DNA of 64,000 nucleotides from Sandaracinobacteroides sp039808025 (GTDB lineage: Bacteria > Pseudomonadota > Alphaproteobacteria > Sphingomonadales > Sphingomonadaceae), in assembly GCA_039808025.1 (NCBI GenBank), contig JBDHSK010000002.1, positions 1 to 64,000 of the forward strand, in the 5' to 3' direction. The translations under genes and the position numbers were made by a program. This document shows, piece by piece, positions 42,850-52,113 of the stretch. The notes under the pieces were generated by a model. That model worked only from the letters and a program-made list of their open reading frames with translations, was not told the origin of the DNA and made no database searches. The stretch's first letter is position 1, and every line of letters starts with the position of its first letter.

Positions 42850-44114
42850 GCGGGACGCACCTGCCCGTTGCCCGTGATGACCGTCTTGTAGGTGGTCAAA
42901 CCTTCCAGTGCCACCGGGCCGCGGGCATGCAGCCGGCCGGTAGCAATGCCGATTTCCGCCCCGAACCCGAACTCGCCACCGTCAGCAAACTGGGTCGAGG
43001 CATTGTGAATGACGATTGCTGAATCAACCCCCGAAACAAAGCGCGCGGCCGCTACGGCATCATCGGTGACGATGGCGTCGGTATGGCCGCTGCCATGCGC
43101 TGCGATATGGGCGATGGCGCCATCCACGCCATCAACCATGGCCGCAGCAGCAATCGCATCAAGATACTCGGTATCCCAGTCGGTTGCCGTCGCCGGTTTC
43201 AGGCGGTCGTCAAGGTTCGCCAGCTGCTCATCGGCACGCACTTCGCAGCCGCTGTCCAGCAAGGCCAGCAAAAGTTCGCTCTTGTGCGGGTAGGCGCGAT
43301 CGATCAGCAGCGTCTCCATCGCCCCGCATACACCGGGCCGCCGCATCTTGGCATTCAGAACGATGGAACGGGCCATCGATTCGTCTGCGTTCCCATCAAC
43401 ATAGACGTGATTGTTACCATCCAGGTGCGCCAGTACCGGCACCCGCGCTTCGGACTGCACCCGCGCCACCAGCCCTTTGCCTCCTCGCGGAATGATCACG
43501 TCGATCAGGCCACTGGCCGTCAGCATCGCCCCCACCATCGCCCGATCAGCAGTTTCAACCAGCTGAATGCTGTCGCCTGGAAGCCCGGCAGCCGTCAGTC
43601 CCGACGTCAGAGCCGCATGAATGGCGCCGGCCGAATGTAATGCCTCGCGCCCGCAACGCAGGATGGCGGCATTGCCCGACATCAGGCACAGCATGCCGGC
43701 ATCGGCCGTCACATTGGGCCGCGATTCATAGATGATGCCGATTACCCCCAGCGGCACCCTGACACGCCGGAACTGCAACCCGTTGGGGCGTGTCCACCCG
43801 GACATCACCTCGCCCACCGGGTCAGGAAGTTCGGCCAGAGCATCAAGCGCCGCCGCCATCGACTCGATCCGGTCCGGTGTCAGCAACAGACGATCAAGCA
43901 AGGCAGGCGACAGACCGGTTGCAGCCGCCATGTCGCAAGCGTTGGCTTCAGCGATGACCAGGGCATCCTTGCGAATGGCAGCCGCCGCCTGCCGCACCGC
44001 CGCCACCTTCTGCATGGTGGGCGCAACCGCCACCAGGCGCTGCGCTGCCCGCGCCCGCCCAGCCACCTCGGCCATGTGATCCGTCGCCGCGAGCATGTTC
44101 ATTCCATCGGCCAT
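42846..44114 (-). CDS. proA: Gamma-glutamyl phosphate reductase
   Basis: 422 aa. Aldehyde-dehydrogenase-fold enzyme: RRVRVPLGVIGIIYESRPNVTADA, GNAAILRCGREA, IDVIIPRGGKGLV and the Cys-containing RRPGVCGAMETLL (catalytic Cys). It reduces glutamyl-5-phosphate in proline synthesis. proB normally precedes it directly; here the two are parted by 705 bases holding an opposite-strand gene. Start ATG 44114 (44102 is an alternative). Confidence 0.96.
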   Translation of the reverse strand: MADGMNMLAATDHMAEVAGRARAAQRLVAVAPTMQKVAAVRQAAAAIRKDALVIAEANACDMAAATGLSPALLDRLLLTPDRIESMAAALDALAELPDPVGEVMSGWTRPNGLQFRRVRVPLGVIGIIYESRPNVTADAGMLCLMSGNAAILRCGREALHSAGAIHAALTSGLTAAGLPGDSIQLVETADRAMVGAMLTASGLIDVIIPRGGKGLVARVQSEARVPVLAHLDGNNHVYVDGNADESMARSIVLNAKMRRPGVCGAMETLLIDRAYPHKSELLLALLDSGCEVRADEQLANLDDRLKPATATDWDTEYLDAIAAAAMVDGVDGAIAHIAAHGSGHTDAIVTDDAVAAARFVSGVDSAIVIHNASTQFADGGEFGFGAEIGIATGRLHARGPVALEGLTTYKTVITGNGQVRPA

Positions 44115-44263
44115 GGCAGGCCTATAATGCGAGTCTCCTCAGGCGGGAAGCTTTCATTCCATTGAAAAGCTGCAATTAATTCAATCATCACTCATAAATT
44201 GTAATTTCAGGTAAACCTGTGCTACAACTGCAGCGGGCAGATATTATGAATGGGGGTAAGAGT

Positions 44264-44830
44264 ATGATTGCGAAATTCGTGGCAGCGGCTTCCCTGCTGG
44301 CAATGACGCCTGCTGTCGATGCAGCGGTGCTGTTCTCCATTTCCGATACCATGGATCCATCCTGGGGAAGCTATTATTTCTTTGTCCCTGTGTTCACCTA
44401 TGATATCCCGTTTACCGTTGCGTTCGAACTGTCACGGTCATTGGTATCCGGGGAATACCTGGATATGGTTCTTGAACAAAGTACCGTATTGCGTTTATTC
44501 AAGGATGGGAATGGTATAGAATACGACTACTATGTATTCCTCTATTCTAATGTATTTACGTTAGTATCACAAGGGTCAGTACCATCATCCAATTATTATT
44601 CTTATAATTCATGGTGGGATAATGACTGGGATGGCCCACATTTCTACGAGGAAATGTCTTGGGTAACGCTTCGGGGCATCTGGCTGGATAACGCGATTTA
44701 CACGCCTTTTGACTGGACTATCACCATCAGCGACGCCATTCCCGAACCAGCAAGCTGGGGGCTGATGATCGCTGGTTTCGGCCTGGTGGGCCTCGCCACC
44801 CGCCGGAAGCTGGCTGCCGCTACAGCATGA
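44264..44830 (+). CDS. PEPxxWA-CTERM secreted protein, 188 aa, AT-rich
   Basis: A signal peptide (MIAKFVAAASLLAMTPAVDAAV) precedes a Tyr/Ser/Trp-rich body (YDYYVFLYSNVFTLVSQGS, SYNSWWDNDWDGPHFYEEM), ending in IPEPASWGLMIAGFGLVG and a short Arg/Lys tail. The tail has Gly where others have Ala. The base composition is clearly AT-richer than its neighbours, and the gene stands opposite the flanking proline genes, its stop overlapping the proB 3' end by 11 bases. ATG 44264 follows GGGGGTAAGAG; 44246 is an alternative. The body has no recognised family. Confidence 0.83.
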   Translation: MIAKFVAAASLLAMTPAVDAAVLFSISDTMDPSWGSYYFFVPVFTYDIPFTVAFELSRSLVSGEYLDMVLEQSTVLRLFKDGNGIEYDYYVFLYSNVFTLVSQGSVPSSNYYSYNSWWDNDWDGPHFYEEMSWVTLRGIWLDNAIYTPFDWTITISDAIPEPASWGLMIAGFGLVGLATRRKLAAATA

Positions 44831-45950
44831 CCAGCTGATCGCGGTGGACGACGGCTGAGCGCGGCGCATAGCCCAGAACCGCAGCGGCCACCTCGCGGCG
44901 CTTGCCGGCGATGGCGCGCGCATCGGCTGCATCATAGCTGATCAGCCCGCGGGCAATCACACGGCCAGCCTCGTCCACCACATCAACGGCATCACCACGA
45001 ACGAACTGGCCCTCAACGGCTGTCACCCCGGCCGAAAGAAGGCTGTTGCCAGCGCGCAACGCCCGGGCCGCTCCTGCATCGACATGCAACCGCCCCTTTA
45101 CCCGCAACCGGCCGGCAAGCCATGCCTTGCGGGCACGCAATGCCTCGGTGGCCGTGAAAATCGTTCCCTTGCCCGTTGTTTCGAACAGAGCCAGCGGATG
45201 GTCGGGTTTGCCAGCGGCAATCAGCACCGGGATGCCGGCGGCATGGGCGATGCGCGCGGCTTCCACCTTGGCGGCCATGCCGCCTGAACCCATGCCCGAC
45301 GACGACTCGCGGCTGGCCATATGGGCAATGGCGGAAATATCCGTCACGGTTGCAATGAATTGCGCCTGCGGGTCAGTGGCCGGGTTGGCGGTGTAGAGGC
45401 CATCGATATCCGACAGCAGGATCACGGCATCGGCACGCCCGGCCTGTGCTGCCCGTGCCGCCAGTCGGTCATTGTCGCCAAAGCGGATCTCTTCGGTTGC
45501 AACCGAATCATTCTCGTTGAGGATCGGCACCACACCCAGCGACAACAGGCGATCGATCGTGGCGCTGGCATTCAGCCAGCGACGGCGGTCCTCGAAATCC
45601 CCCAGGGTGAGAAGGATCTGCGCAGCAGCAATGCCATGTTCGGCCAGCAGCCGTGCCCACAATCCGGCCAGCAGAATCTGGCCGGTTGCAGCTGCCGCCT
45701 GGGCATCCTCAAGGCTGGCGCGCCCCCCCCTGGCCAACCTCAGACGCCGCGACCCAAGCGCAATGGCTCCTGAAGAAACCACCATGATCTGCTGGCCGGC
45801 CTGATGGCGCGCCGCCAGATCGGCAACCAGCGTCTTCAGCCAGTCCTGCCGCACCTCGCCATCGCTTGCCACCAGCAGCGACGACCCCACTTTCACCACC
45901 AGCCGTCGCGCCGCAGCCGGTGCAAACATGGCAGCCCGTGCGGCGCTCAC
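44820..45950 (-). CDS. proB: Glutamate 5-kinase
   Basis: 376 aa. The amino acid kinase fold is seen in RRLVVKVGSSLLV, VVSSGAIALGSRRL, VPILNENDSVATEEIRFGDNDRLAA and GSGGMAAKVEAARIA. A C-terminal PUA domain follows (RLHVDAGAARALRAGNSLLSAGVTAVEGQFVRGDAVDVVD). It makes glutamyl-5-phosphate for proline. GTG 45950 overlaps the obgE stop (GTGA). Confidence 0.97.
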   Translation of the reverse strand: MSAARAAMFAPAAARRLVVKVGSSLLVASDGEVRQDWLKTLVADLAARHQAGQQIMVVSSGAIALGSRRLRLARGGRASLEDAQAAAATGQILLAGLWARLLAEHGIAAAQILLTLGDFEDRRRWLNASATIDRLLSLGVVPILNENDSVATEEIRFGDNDRLAARAAQAGRADAVILLSDIDGLYTANPATDPQAQFIATVTDISAIAHMASRESSSGMGSGGMAAKVEAARIAHAAGIPVLIAAGKPDHPLALFETTGKGTIFTATEALRARKAWLAGRLRVKGRLHVDAGAARALRAGNSLLSAGVTAVEGQFVRGDAVDVVDEAGRVIARGLISYDAADARAIAGKRREVAAAVLGYAPRSAVVHRDQLVML

Positions 45951-46984
45951 AGTGGCGACCAGCTCTCGTCGCCCGAGGCGGGGACCTTGGCATCTGCAAC
46001 ACCTAGGGCGTCGAGAACGGCATCGAGCACGGCCTCCATTCCCGCGCCGGTCATGGCCGAGACCACGATCGGCTTCTGCCCGGTGCGCCTTTCAATGGCG
46101 CGACTTACCGCCGCGATCTTCTGTGGCGTTGCGGTATCCGCCTTCGACAACAGCACCATCTCCACCTTGTCATCGAGGCCGGCGCCATAGGCTTCCAGCT
46201 CGCCGCGGACGATATCATAGCCGGCAGTTGGCGCTTCGCCGCCGGCATCGACAAGATGCAGCAGCAGCCGGCAACGCTCGACATGGCCGAGAAAGCGGTC
46301 CCCGATCCCTGCCCCGTCGGCTGCCCCTTCGATAAGACCGGGAATATCCGCCATTACGAACTCGTGCCCGTGGTGGGAAACGACGCCAAGTTGTGGCCGC
46401 AAGGTGGTGAAGGCATAGGCGCCCACCTTGGCCTTGGCATTGGTTACCGCATTGAGAAAGCTGGATTTCCCGGCGTTGGGCAAACCAACCAGCCCGACAT
46501 CGGCCAACAGCTTCAATCGCAGCCACACCGACATTTCGGTGCCGGGAAAACCCTTCTGGAACTGGCGCGGGGCGCGGTTGGTGCTGCTTTTGTAGTGGGC
46601 ATTGCCCTTGCCGCCATCCCCGCCACGCAGCAGCAGCACCTGCTGCCCCGGCTGTTCAAGATCGGCGAGCAGTGTGCGCTCGTCATCGTCGGCCAGGATC
46701 TGGGTGCCGACGGGAACCGGTATGACGAGGGTTTCGCCGTTGGCGCCATGGCGATCGCTACCCATGCCGTGATGGCCGCGCTGGGCGCGAAAATGCTGCG
46801 TATAGCGGAAATCAATAAGGGTATTAAGCCCTTCGACCGCCTTGAAAATGATATCTCCGCCCTTGCCGCCATTGCCACCGTTCGGGCCGCCGAATTCAAT
46901 GAATTTTTCGCGCCGGAAGCTGACACAGCCATCGCCGCCCCACCCGGACTTGAGGTGAATCTTGGCCTGATCGAGAAACATCAT
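45947..46984 (-). CDS. obgE: Obg-family GTPase (CgtA)
   Basis: 345 aa. The glycine-rich Obg fold (FRREKFIEFGGPNGGNGGKGGDIIF) leads to the G domain: P loop GLPNAGKSSFLNAVT, switch region DIPGLIEGAADGAGIG, and LLSKAD (NKxD variant). No C-terminal OCT domain is present. It couples ribosome maturation to growth. Follows rplU-rpmA behind a terminator-like hairpin; M1 46984 or 46981. Confidence 0.96.
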   Translation of the reverse strand: MMFLDQAKIHLKSGWGGDGCVSFRREKFIEFGGPNGGNGGKGGDIIFKAVEGLNTLIDFRYTQHFRAQRGHHGMGSDRHGANGETLVIPVPVGTQILADDDERTLLADLEQPGQQVLLLRGGDGGKGNAHYKSSTNRAPRQFQKGFPGTEMSVWLRLKLLADVGLVGLPNAGKSSFLNAVTNAKAKVGAYAFTTLRPQLGVVSHHGHEFVMADIPGLIEGAADGAGIGDRFLGHVERCRLLLHLVDAGGEAPTAGYDIVRGELEAYGAGLDDKVEMVLLSKADTATPQKIAAVSRAIERRTGQKPIVVSAMTGAGMEAVLDAVLDALGVADAKVPASGDESWSPL

Positions 46985-47004
46985 GGTGCAGAGGCCTTAA
47001 CATG

Positions 47005-47030
47005 AAAAAGGCCGGGGACAGCCCGGCCTT
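47005..47030 (-). terminator. Terminator between rpmA and obgE
   Basis: AAGGCCGGG and CCCGGCCTT form a 9-base stem followed on the minus strand by TTTTTC. It lies 25 bases past rpmA and just before the obgE start, so it may attenuate read-through from the ribosomal genes into obgE-proB. Confidence 0.85.
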
Positions 47031-47054
47031 CCCTGTTCAGTGCTGAAAGCAGCG

Positions 47055-47321
47055 TTATTCCGCCGCTTCGGCAACCCTGATCGACACATATTGCCGGCCC
47101 TGCTTGCCTTCGTGAAAATCCACCCGGCCGTTGGCGGTGGCAAACAGCGTGTGATCACGGCCAATGCCGACATTGGTGCCCGGATAGAATTTGGTGCCGC
47201 GCTGGCGAACGATGATGTTGCCGGCCACCGCTTCCTGGCCACCGAACAGCTTCACACCCAGACGCTTGGAATGCGAGTCGCGACCGTTGCGTGACGAGCC
47301 GCCTGCCTTTTTATGTGCCAT
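47055..47321 (-). CDS. rpmA: 50S ribosomal protein L27
   Basis: 88 aa starting MAHKKAGGSSRNGRDSHSKR, the typical L27 N-terminus that reaches into the peptidyl transferase centre, with GGQEAVAGNIIVRQRGTKFYPG and FHEGKQGRQYVSI. It follows rplU by 13 bases. Confidence 0.97.
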   Translation of the reverse strand: MAHKKAGGSSRNGRDSHSKRLGVKLFGGQEAVAGNIIVRQRGTKFYPGTNVGIGRDHTLFATANGRVDFHEGKQGRQYVSIRVAEAAE

Positions 47322-47334
47322 TGTTCAGGCTCCT

Positions 47335-47631
47335 TTACGCGATCGAGAGAATCTTCAGAACCGTCTGATACTGACGGTGGCCGTTACGGCGGCGATAGTT
47401 GTGACGGCGGCGCTTCTTGAAGATGATCACCTTCTCGCCACGGTTCTGGGCAACGATCTCGGCCGTCACCTTCACCTTGCCGGCGTCTTTCAGAGTACCG
47501 CCATCCGACACGAGAAGCACATCGGCGAGCTCGATCTTGCTGCCGGCTTCTCCGTCGAGCTTTTCCACGATGATATGATCATCGGCGGAAACCCGATACT
47601 GCTTGCCACCCGTGCGAACCACCGCGAACAT
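47335..47631 (-). CDS. rplU: 50S ribosomal protein L21
   Basis: 98 aa starting MFAVVRTGGKQYRVSADD and including IFKKRRRHNYRRRNGHRQ. ATG 47631 has GAGGATAG 8 bases upstream; the longer frame to 47676 is not needed. It sits between ppc and rpmA on the minus strand, and a long stem-loop precedes it. Confidence 0.97.
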   Translation of the reverse strand: MFAVVRTGGKQYRVSADDHIIVEKLDGEAGSKIELADVLLVSDGGTLKDAGKVKVTAEIVAQNRGEKVIIFKKRRRHNYRRRNGHRQYQTVLKILSIA

Positions 47632-47662
47632 CAGACTATCCTCAAACCGGAAAGATGAAAAG

Positions 47663-47702
47663 CGCAGCGACCCCACCCGGGAACGGGTGAAACGGCGCTG
47701 CG
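47663..47702 (-). promoter_or_regulatory. Long stem-loop ahead of rplU
   Basis: CGCAGCG pairs with CGCTGCG around an inner CACCCG-TTCC-CGGGTG stem. On the minus strand it is followed by CTTTTC. It could be the ppc terminator or an rplU-rpmA leader; ribosomal-protein leaders of this kind exist in other bacteria, but no consensus was identified here. Confidence 0.5.
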
Positions 47703-47756
47703 AACGGCGGCCCTATGGGGAAAATCCACGGCGCTGTCAACCGTGGCGCGCTACCC

Positions 47757-50432
47757 TCAGCCCGAGTTTCTGAGCGCGGTGGCAATAGCATTCAGCGACA
47801 TCTGCAACCCCTCGGCAATGCGGTAATCGGTCTCGCCGGCGCGGTGGCGCTTCAGAAGCTCTACCTGCAAAAGGTTCAGCGGCTCGATATAGGGAAGCCG
47901 CAGCCGGATCGAGGCATCGAGCGCCGGGTTGCTTTCCAGCAGGCGCGACTGGCCGGAAATCTCCATCACGCTGTCCACCGTCAGTCGCCAGCCATCCTGT
48001 ATCCGCCTGAACAGCGGCTGCCCTTCGGGGCCGGCCAGTTCAGCGTAACGGGCGGCAATCCCCATGTCCGACTTGGCAAGCACCATCTCCATATTGGCCA
48101 TCATCGTCTGGAAAAACGGCCATTCCGCCATCATGGCTTTCAGCAATCCCTTGTCGGCAAATCCGGAAAACGCCTGCCCGGCGCCATACCAGCCGGGAAG
48201 CATCACCCGCGCCTGCGACCAGCTGAACACCCACGGGATGGCGCGCAGGTCCTCGATGGCATCAGACCGGGTGCGCGAAGGTGGCCGCGAGCCGATCTTC
48301 AGGTCGCCGATCTCACGGATCGGCGTCATGGCGTGAAAGAAGGCCCTGAACCCCGGTTCCTTGTAGATGAGGTCGCGGTAGGCTGTCATCGCCAGATCAG
48401 AGAGGCTGTCCATGGCCGTGCAGAAACGCTCGAACTGCGCCCTGTCGATTTCCGGCGGATCAAGCGTTGCATACAAGGTGGCCGCAGCCATGCTGTCGAG
48501 CGTGCGCGCCGCCGCTTCCGGAGAGCCGTATTTGGCAGCGATGATTTCTCCCTGCTCGGTGATGCGGATGCGGGCGTTCACAGTGCCTGGCGGCTGGGCG
48601 CGGATGGCAGCAAAGCTCGACCCGCCACCCCGGCCGACCGACCCGCCACGCCCATGGAACAGCTGAATGGGCACATCAGCCTCGGCAAATACCTTCCCCA
48701 GTTCCTCGCTGGCGCGGTACAGTTCCCATGTTGATGTAAGGTGGCCGCCATCCTTGTTGCTGTCGGAATAGCCGATCATCACTTCCTGGGCGCCACGCGC
48801 CCGTGCCGCCTCGGCCACCGCCGGCAGTGCCAGAAACGCCTGCATAATACCGCTGGCAGCCTTCAGGTCGGCAATGGTTTCAAACAGCGGCACCACCATC
48901 AGGTGCGGGCGAGGCGGAGATCCCGGAGTCAGCAACCCGGTTTCGCGCATCATCAGCATCGGCTCAAGCAGGTCGGAAAGGCTCGCGGTCTTGGATATGA
49001 TCGACGTGGTGATCGCGGCATTGCCCTGCCGGGTGCGGGCGTCTGCCGCTGCCCTGAAGATCGCCAGTTCCTCGCGGGTCTTGTCACTCAGCCGGGCATA
49101 GGGCGTTGTCAGCAGACGCGGGCTTGCCAGCTCTTTCAAAAGCAACGCCACCCGTTGGGGTTCAGGCAAGGCCCGATAATCCGGCTCCACTCCGGCAGTT
49201 GCCAGCAGTTCCGCAACGCAGCTTTCATGAACATCGCTGTTCTGGCGCAGATCAAGGGTGGCCAGATGAAAGCCGAACAGGCGCACGGCCAGGCGCAGCG
49301 TATCAAGCGCACCACCCCCCACACCGGCCAGCGCCGCCCCTTCTGCCAGCACATCGAGATCGGCCGAAAACTGCTGCGGGGTTTCATAGCATTCCCCGCT
49401 CACCCGTGGCGGGCGTGGCGGCTCTCCGGCGCCAAGATAGCGCATGGTGGCGGCCAGACGCGCATAGATACCGGTCAGCGCCCGGCGATAGGGTTCATCC
49501 TTGCGGGCCGGTGACGGATCGTTTCCCCGTTCCGCCAGCCGCTCCACCCGTTCAAGAATGGGCGCAACTTCAGAGGAGATCGACAGTTCCGCCCCCAGAT
49601 GATGCACCTGATCCAGATACCAGATGAACAGGGCGCGTGCCCCGCCGGCCAGCGCCAGCTTCAGCGATTCCGCCTGAACATTGGGATTGCCGTCGCGGTC
49701 ACCGCCAATCCAGCTGCCAACCGCCAGAAACGGTGCCGGCGTTTCACCGAAGGCCTGCGACCAGTGCTGTAACAGCGCCGGCATCACCGGCACGAAATCC
49801 TCGGCAAGCCACTGCAACGCAATCTCGATTTCGTCGGCAACCCTTATGCGTTCCACCCGCAACGGCCGGGTCTGCCACAGCAGCGCCACCTGCCGGTGAA
49901 TCGCCTGCTCGATCGATTCGCCGGTAGCAGTAGTGGTCACGCCGCGATCCGCCAGCTCCATCAAGTCGGCAATGCGGTTGCGGTGGTCGATCATGCTCTT
50001 GCGCCGCACCTCGGTCGGGTGCGCCGTCAGCACCGGCATCACCCGGGCGCGCTGCAACGTCGCCAGGATGGTTTCACGGGCAATGCCCTTGCTTTCAAGA
50101 TCGGCAACGGCGTCGGTGAGGCCAGGGGTTTTCTCAAGGGCGGCGCCCGATGCGCCGGCCATCTGCCGGTCCTCGGCGAGGTTCGCCAGCATGGAAAACA
50201 GCATGAACGCCCGCAGGAAATCAGCGGTATCATCGAGGGTAAGCGCCCCCAGTTGCGAGGAAACCGTCACCACATCGGCACGTCCGCGATAGCGGTTCAC
50301 CGAAGCGGAACGAATCGCCTCGATGCGACGGAACAGCGCCTCTCCGCCTCGCTCGCGGATGACATCACCCAGAATGCGCCCCAGCATGCGGATATCCGGG
50401 TTCTGGATCGTCGGCGGTTGGGCTTTGGTCAC
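47757..50432 (-). CDS. ppc: Phosphoenolpyruvate carboxylase
   Basis: 891 aa. Catalytic His in VLTAHPTEVRRKS, the phosphate-binding FHGRGGSVGRGGG, GYSDSNKDGGHLTSTWEL and the C-terminus ending RNSG (RNxG in the family). It fixes bicarbonate to PEP, giving oxaloacetate. GTG 50432 has GAGGAGG 5 bases upstream, much better than the ATG at 50474, so the protein begins MTKAQPP. Divergent from comM. Confidence 0.97.
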   Translation of the reverse strand: MTKAQPPTIQNPDIRMLGRILGDVIRERGGEALFRRIEAIRSASVNRYRGRADVVTVSSQLGALTLDDTADFLRAFMLFSMLANLAEDRQMAGASGAALEKTPGLTDAVADLESKGIARETILATLQRARVMPVLTAHPTEVRRKSMIDHRNRIADLMELADRGVTTTATGESIEQAIHRQVALLWQTRPLRVERIRVADEIEIALQWLAEDFVPVMPALLQHWSQAFGETPAPFLAVGSWIGGDRDGNPNVQAESLKLALAGGARALFIWYLDQVHHLGAELSISSEVAPILERVERLAERGNDPSPARKDEPYRRALTGIYARLAATMRYLGAGEPPRPPRVSGECYETPQQFSADLDVLAEGAALAGVGGGALDTLRLAVRLFGFHLATLDLRQNSDVHESCVAELLATAGVEPDYRALPEPQRVALLLKELASPRLLTTPYARLSDKTREELAIFRAAADARTRQGNAAITTSIISKTASLSDLLEPMLMMRETGLLTPGSPPRPHLMVVPLFETIADLKAASGIMQAFLALPAVAEAARARGAQEVMIGYSDSNKDGGHLTSTWELYRASEELGKVFAEADVPIQLFHGRGGSVGRGGGSSFAAIRAQPPGTVNARIRITEQGEIIAAKYGSPEAAARTLDSMAAATLYATLDPPEIDRAQFERFCTAMDSLSDLAMTAYRDLIYKEPGFRAFFHAMTPIREIGDLKIGSRPPSRTRSDAIEDLRAIPWVFSWSQARVMLPGWYGAGQAFSGFADKGLLKAMMAEWPFFQTMMANMEMVLAKSDMGIAARYAELAGPEGQPLFRRIQDGWRLTVDSVMEISGQSRLLESNPALDASIRLRLPYIEPLNLLQVELLKRHRAGETDYRIAEGLQMSLNAIATALRNSG

Positions 50433-50515
50433 GCATTCCTCCTCTCGCATTTGCAGCATAGACCCGCCCGCCAACTGCGGCTAGGGAAAACATCCGGGTC
50501 GGACCGGAAGGGGGA

Positions 50516-52045
50516 ATGATGGTCGCCCGTGTGGCAACGCTTGCCTATGTCGGGCTTGAAGCCCGGCCTGTTGATGTTCAGGTGCAACTGGTGCCCGGCC
50601 AGTTCGGCTTTCTGGTGGTGGGCCTGCCCGACAAGGCCGTCAAGGAAAGCCGTGATCGGGTCACGGCGGCCTTTGCAGCACTGGGGCTTGCCATGCCCGC
50701 CAAGCGCATCACCGTGAACCTCGCCCCGGCCGACCTCGAAAAGAACGGCTCCCACTATGATCTGCCGATCGCCCTTGGCCTGCTTGCGGCGATGGGCATC
50801 GTCGATGCTGAACAGCTGGGGCGCTATGTGGCGGTGGGCGAGCTGGCACTTGACGCCCGCATCACGGCTACCCCCGGGGTGTTGCTGGCGGCCATGTATG
50901 CCGCCAGTCACGACATGGGATTGATCTGCCCCGGTACGCAAGGCCCGGAGGCGGCCTGGCTGATGAGCGATCGCCTTGGGCTGGATGTGCTGGCGGCCCC
51001 TGATCTCAATGCTCTGGTCAGCCACTTCCGTGGCAGCGCCCTGCTGTCACCGCCCGATCCGGCCCGGCTGGAGGCCAGAGCATTCACCGGCCCAGACCTC
51101 GGCGATGTGAAGGGGCAGGAAACCCCGAAACGCGCGCTCGAGATTGCAGCTGCCGGTGGCCACAACCTGTGCATGAACGGTCCGCCAGGGGCGGGCAAAT
51201 CCATGCTGGCGGCCGCCCTTCCCGGTATCCTGCCACCACTCTCCACGCCCGAAGCCCTGGAGGTGGCGATGATCGCATCGGTGGCCGGCACGCTGGAAGG
51301 CGGCCGCATTGCCCGGCACCGCCCCTTTCGCTCACCCCACCATTCGGCGTCGATGGCGGCACTGGTGGGGGGCGGGCCGCGCGCCCGCCCCGGCGAAGTC
51401 AGCCTTGCCCATCTGGGTGTGCTGTTTCTAGATGAATTGCCCGAGTTCCAGCGCCCGGTACTCGATGCCCTGCGACAGCCGCTGGAACGCGGCGAGGTGG
51501 AAGTGGCCCGCGCCGCCGTTCACGCCACCTACCCGGCCCGCGTGCAACTGGTGGCAGCGATGAACCCATGTCGCTGCGGCCATCTGGCCGATGCCGCACT
51601 TGCCTGTTCGCGCGCCCCGCGCTGCGCTGATGATTACCAGTCGCGCATTTCTGGCCCGCTGATCGACAGGATCGACATTTTCGTTGATATTCAGGCGGTC
51701 AAGGCAAGCGATCTTGCCCTGCCCCCACCCGCCGAGGGCAGCGCCGAGGTGGCAGCGCGGGTCGCGGCTGCGCGCGCCGTACAGACCGCTCGCTATGCCG
51801 GCACCAGTGCGCGCTGCAACGCCGAAGCTGATGGCAAGCTACTGGAAACACCGGACATGCTGGCTGACGATGCACGGACACTGCTGTTGCGGGCCGCTGA
51901 AACCCTGAAACTGTCAGCGCGCGCCTGGGTGCGCACCCTGCGGGTGGCGCGATCGGTTGCCGATCTCGCTGGTGCAGCGCGCACCGAACGCGCACATGTC
52001 GCCGAGGCGCTGGGTTTCCGCAGGCCCTTGCGCCAGCAGGGCTGA
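50516..52045 (+). CDS. ComM/YifB-like Mg-chelatase-type AAA+ ATPase
   Basis: 509 aa. An N-terminal Lon-like domain (GLPDKAVKESRDRV, KNGSHYDLPIAL) is followed by the AAA+ core: Walker A NGPPGAGKSMLAAAL, RSPHHSASMAALVGGG, LGVLFLDELPEF, and MNPCRCGH. The C-terminal part has AWVRTLRVARSVADLAG. ComM is a branch-migration helicase used in natural transformation; dprA in the window is consistent with that. ATG ATG at 50516. Confidence 0.93.
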   Translation: MMVARVATLAYVGLEARPVDVQVQLVPGQFGFLVVGLPDKAVKESRDRVTAAFAALGLAMPAKRITVNLAPADLEKNGSHYDLPIALGLLAAMGIVDAEQLGRYVAVGELALDARITATPGVLLAAMYAASHDMGLICPGTQGPEAAWLMSDRLGLDVLAAPDLNALVSHFRGSALLSPPDPARLEARAFTGPDLGDVKGQETPKRALEIAAAGGHNLCMNGPPGAGKSMLAAALPGILPPLSTPEALEVAMIASVAGTLEGGRIARHRPFRSPHHSASMAALVGGGPRARPGEVSLAHLGVLFLDELPEFQRPVLDALRQPLERGEVEVARAAVHATYPARVQLVAAMNPCRCGHLADAALACSRAPRCADDYQSRISGPLIDRIDIFVDIQAVKASDLALPPPAEGSAEVAARVAAARAVQTARYAGTSARCNAEADGKLLETPDMLADDARTLLLRAAETLKLSARAWVRTLRVARSVADLAGAARTERAHVAEALGFRRPLRQQG

Positions 52046-52113
52046 AATCTGCTGTTGCCCCACCGCCCCGGTTCTGCGAAACTTCGGGTATAGACCATGG
52101 GCGGGGGCCAACC

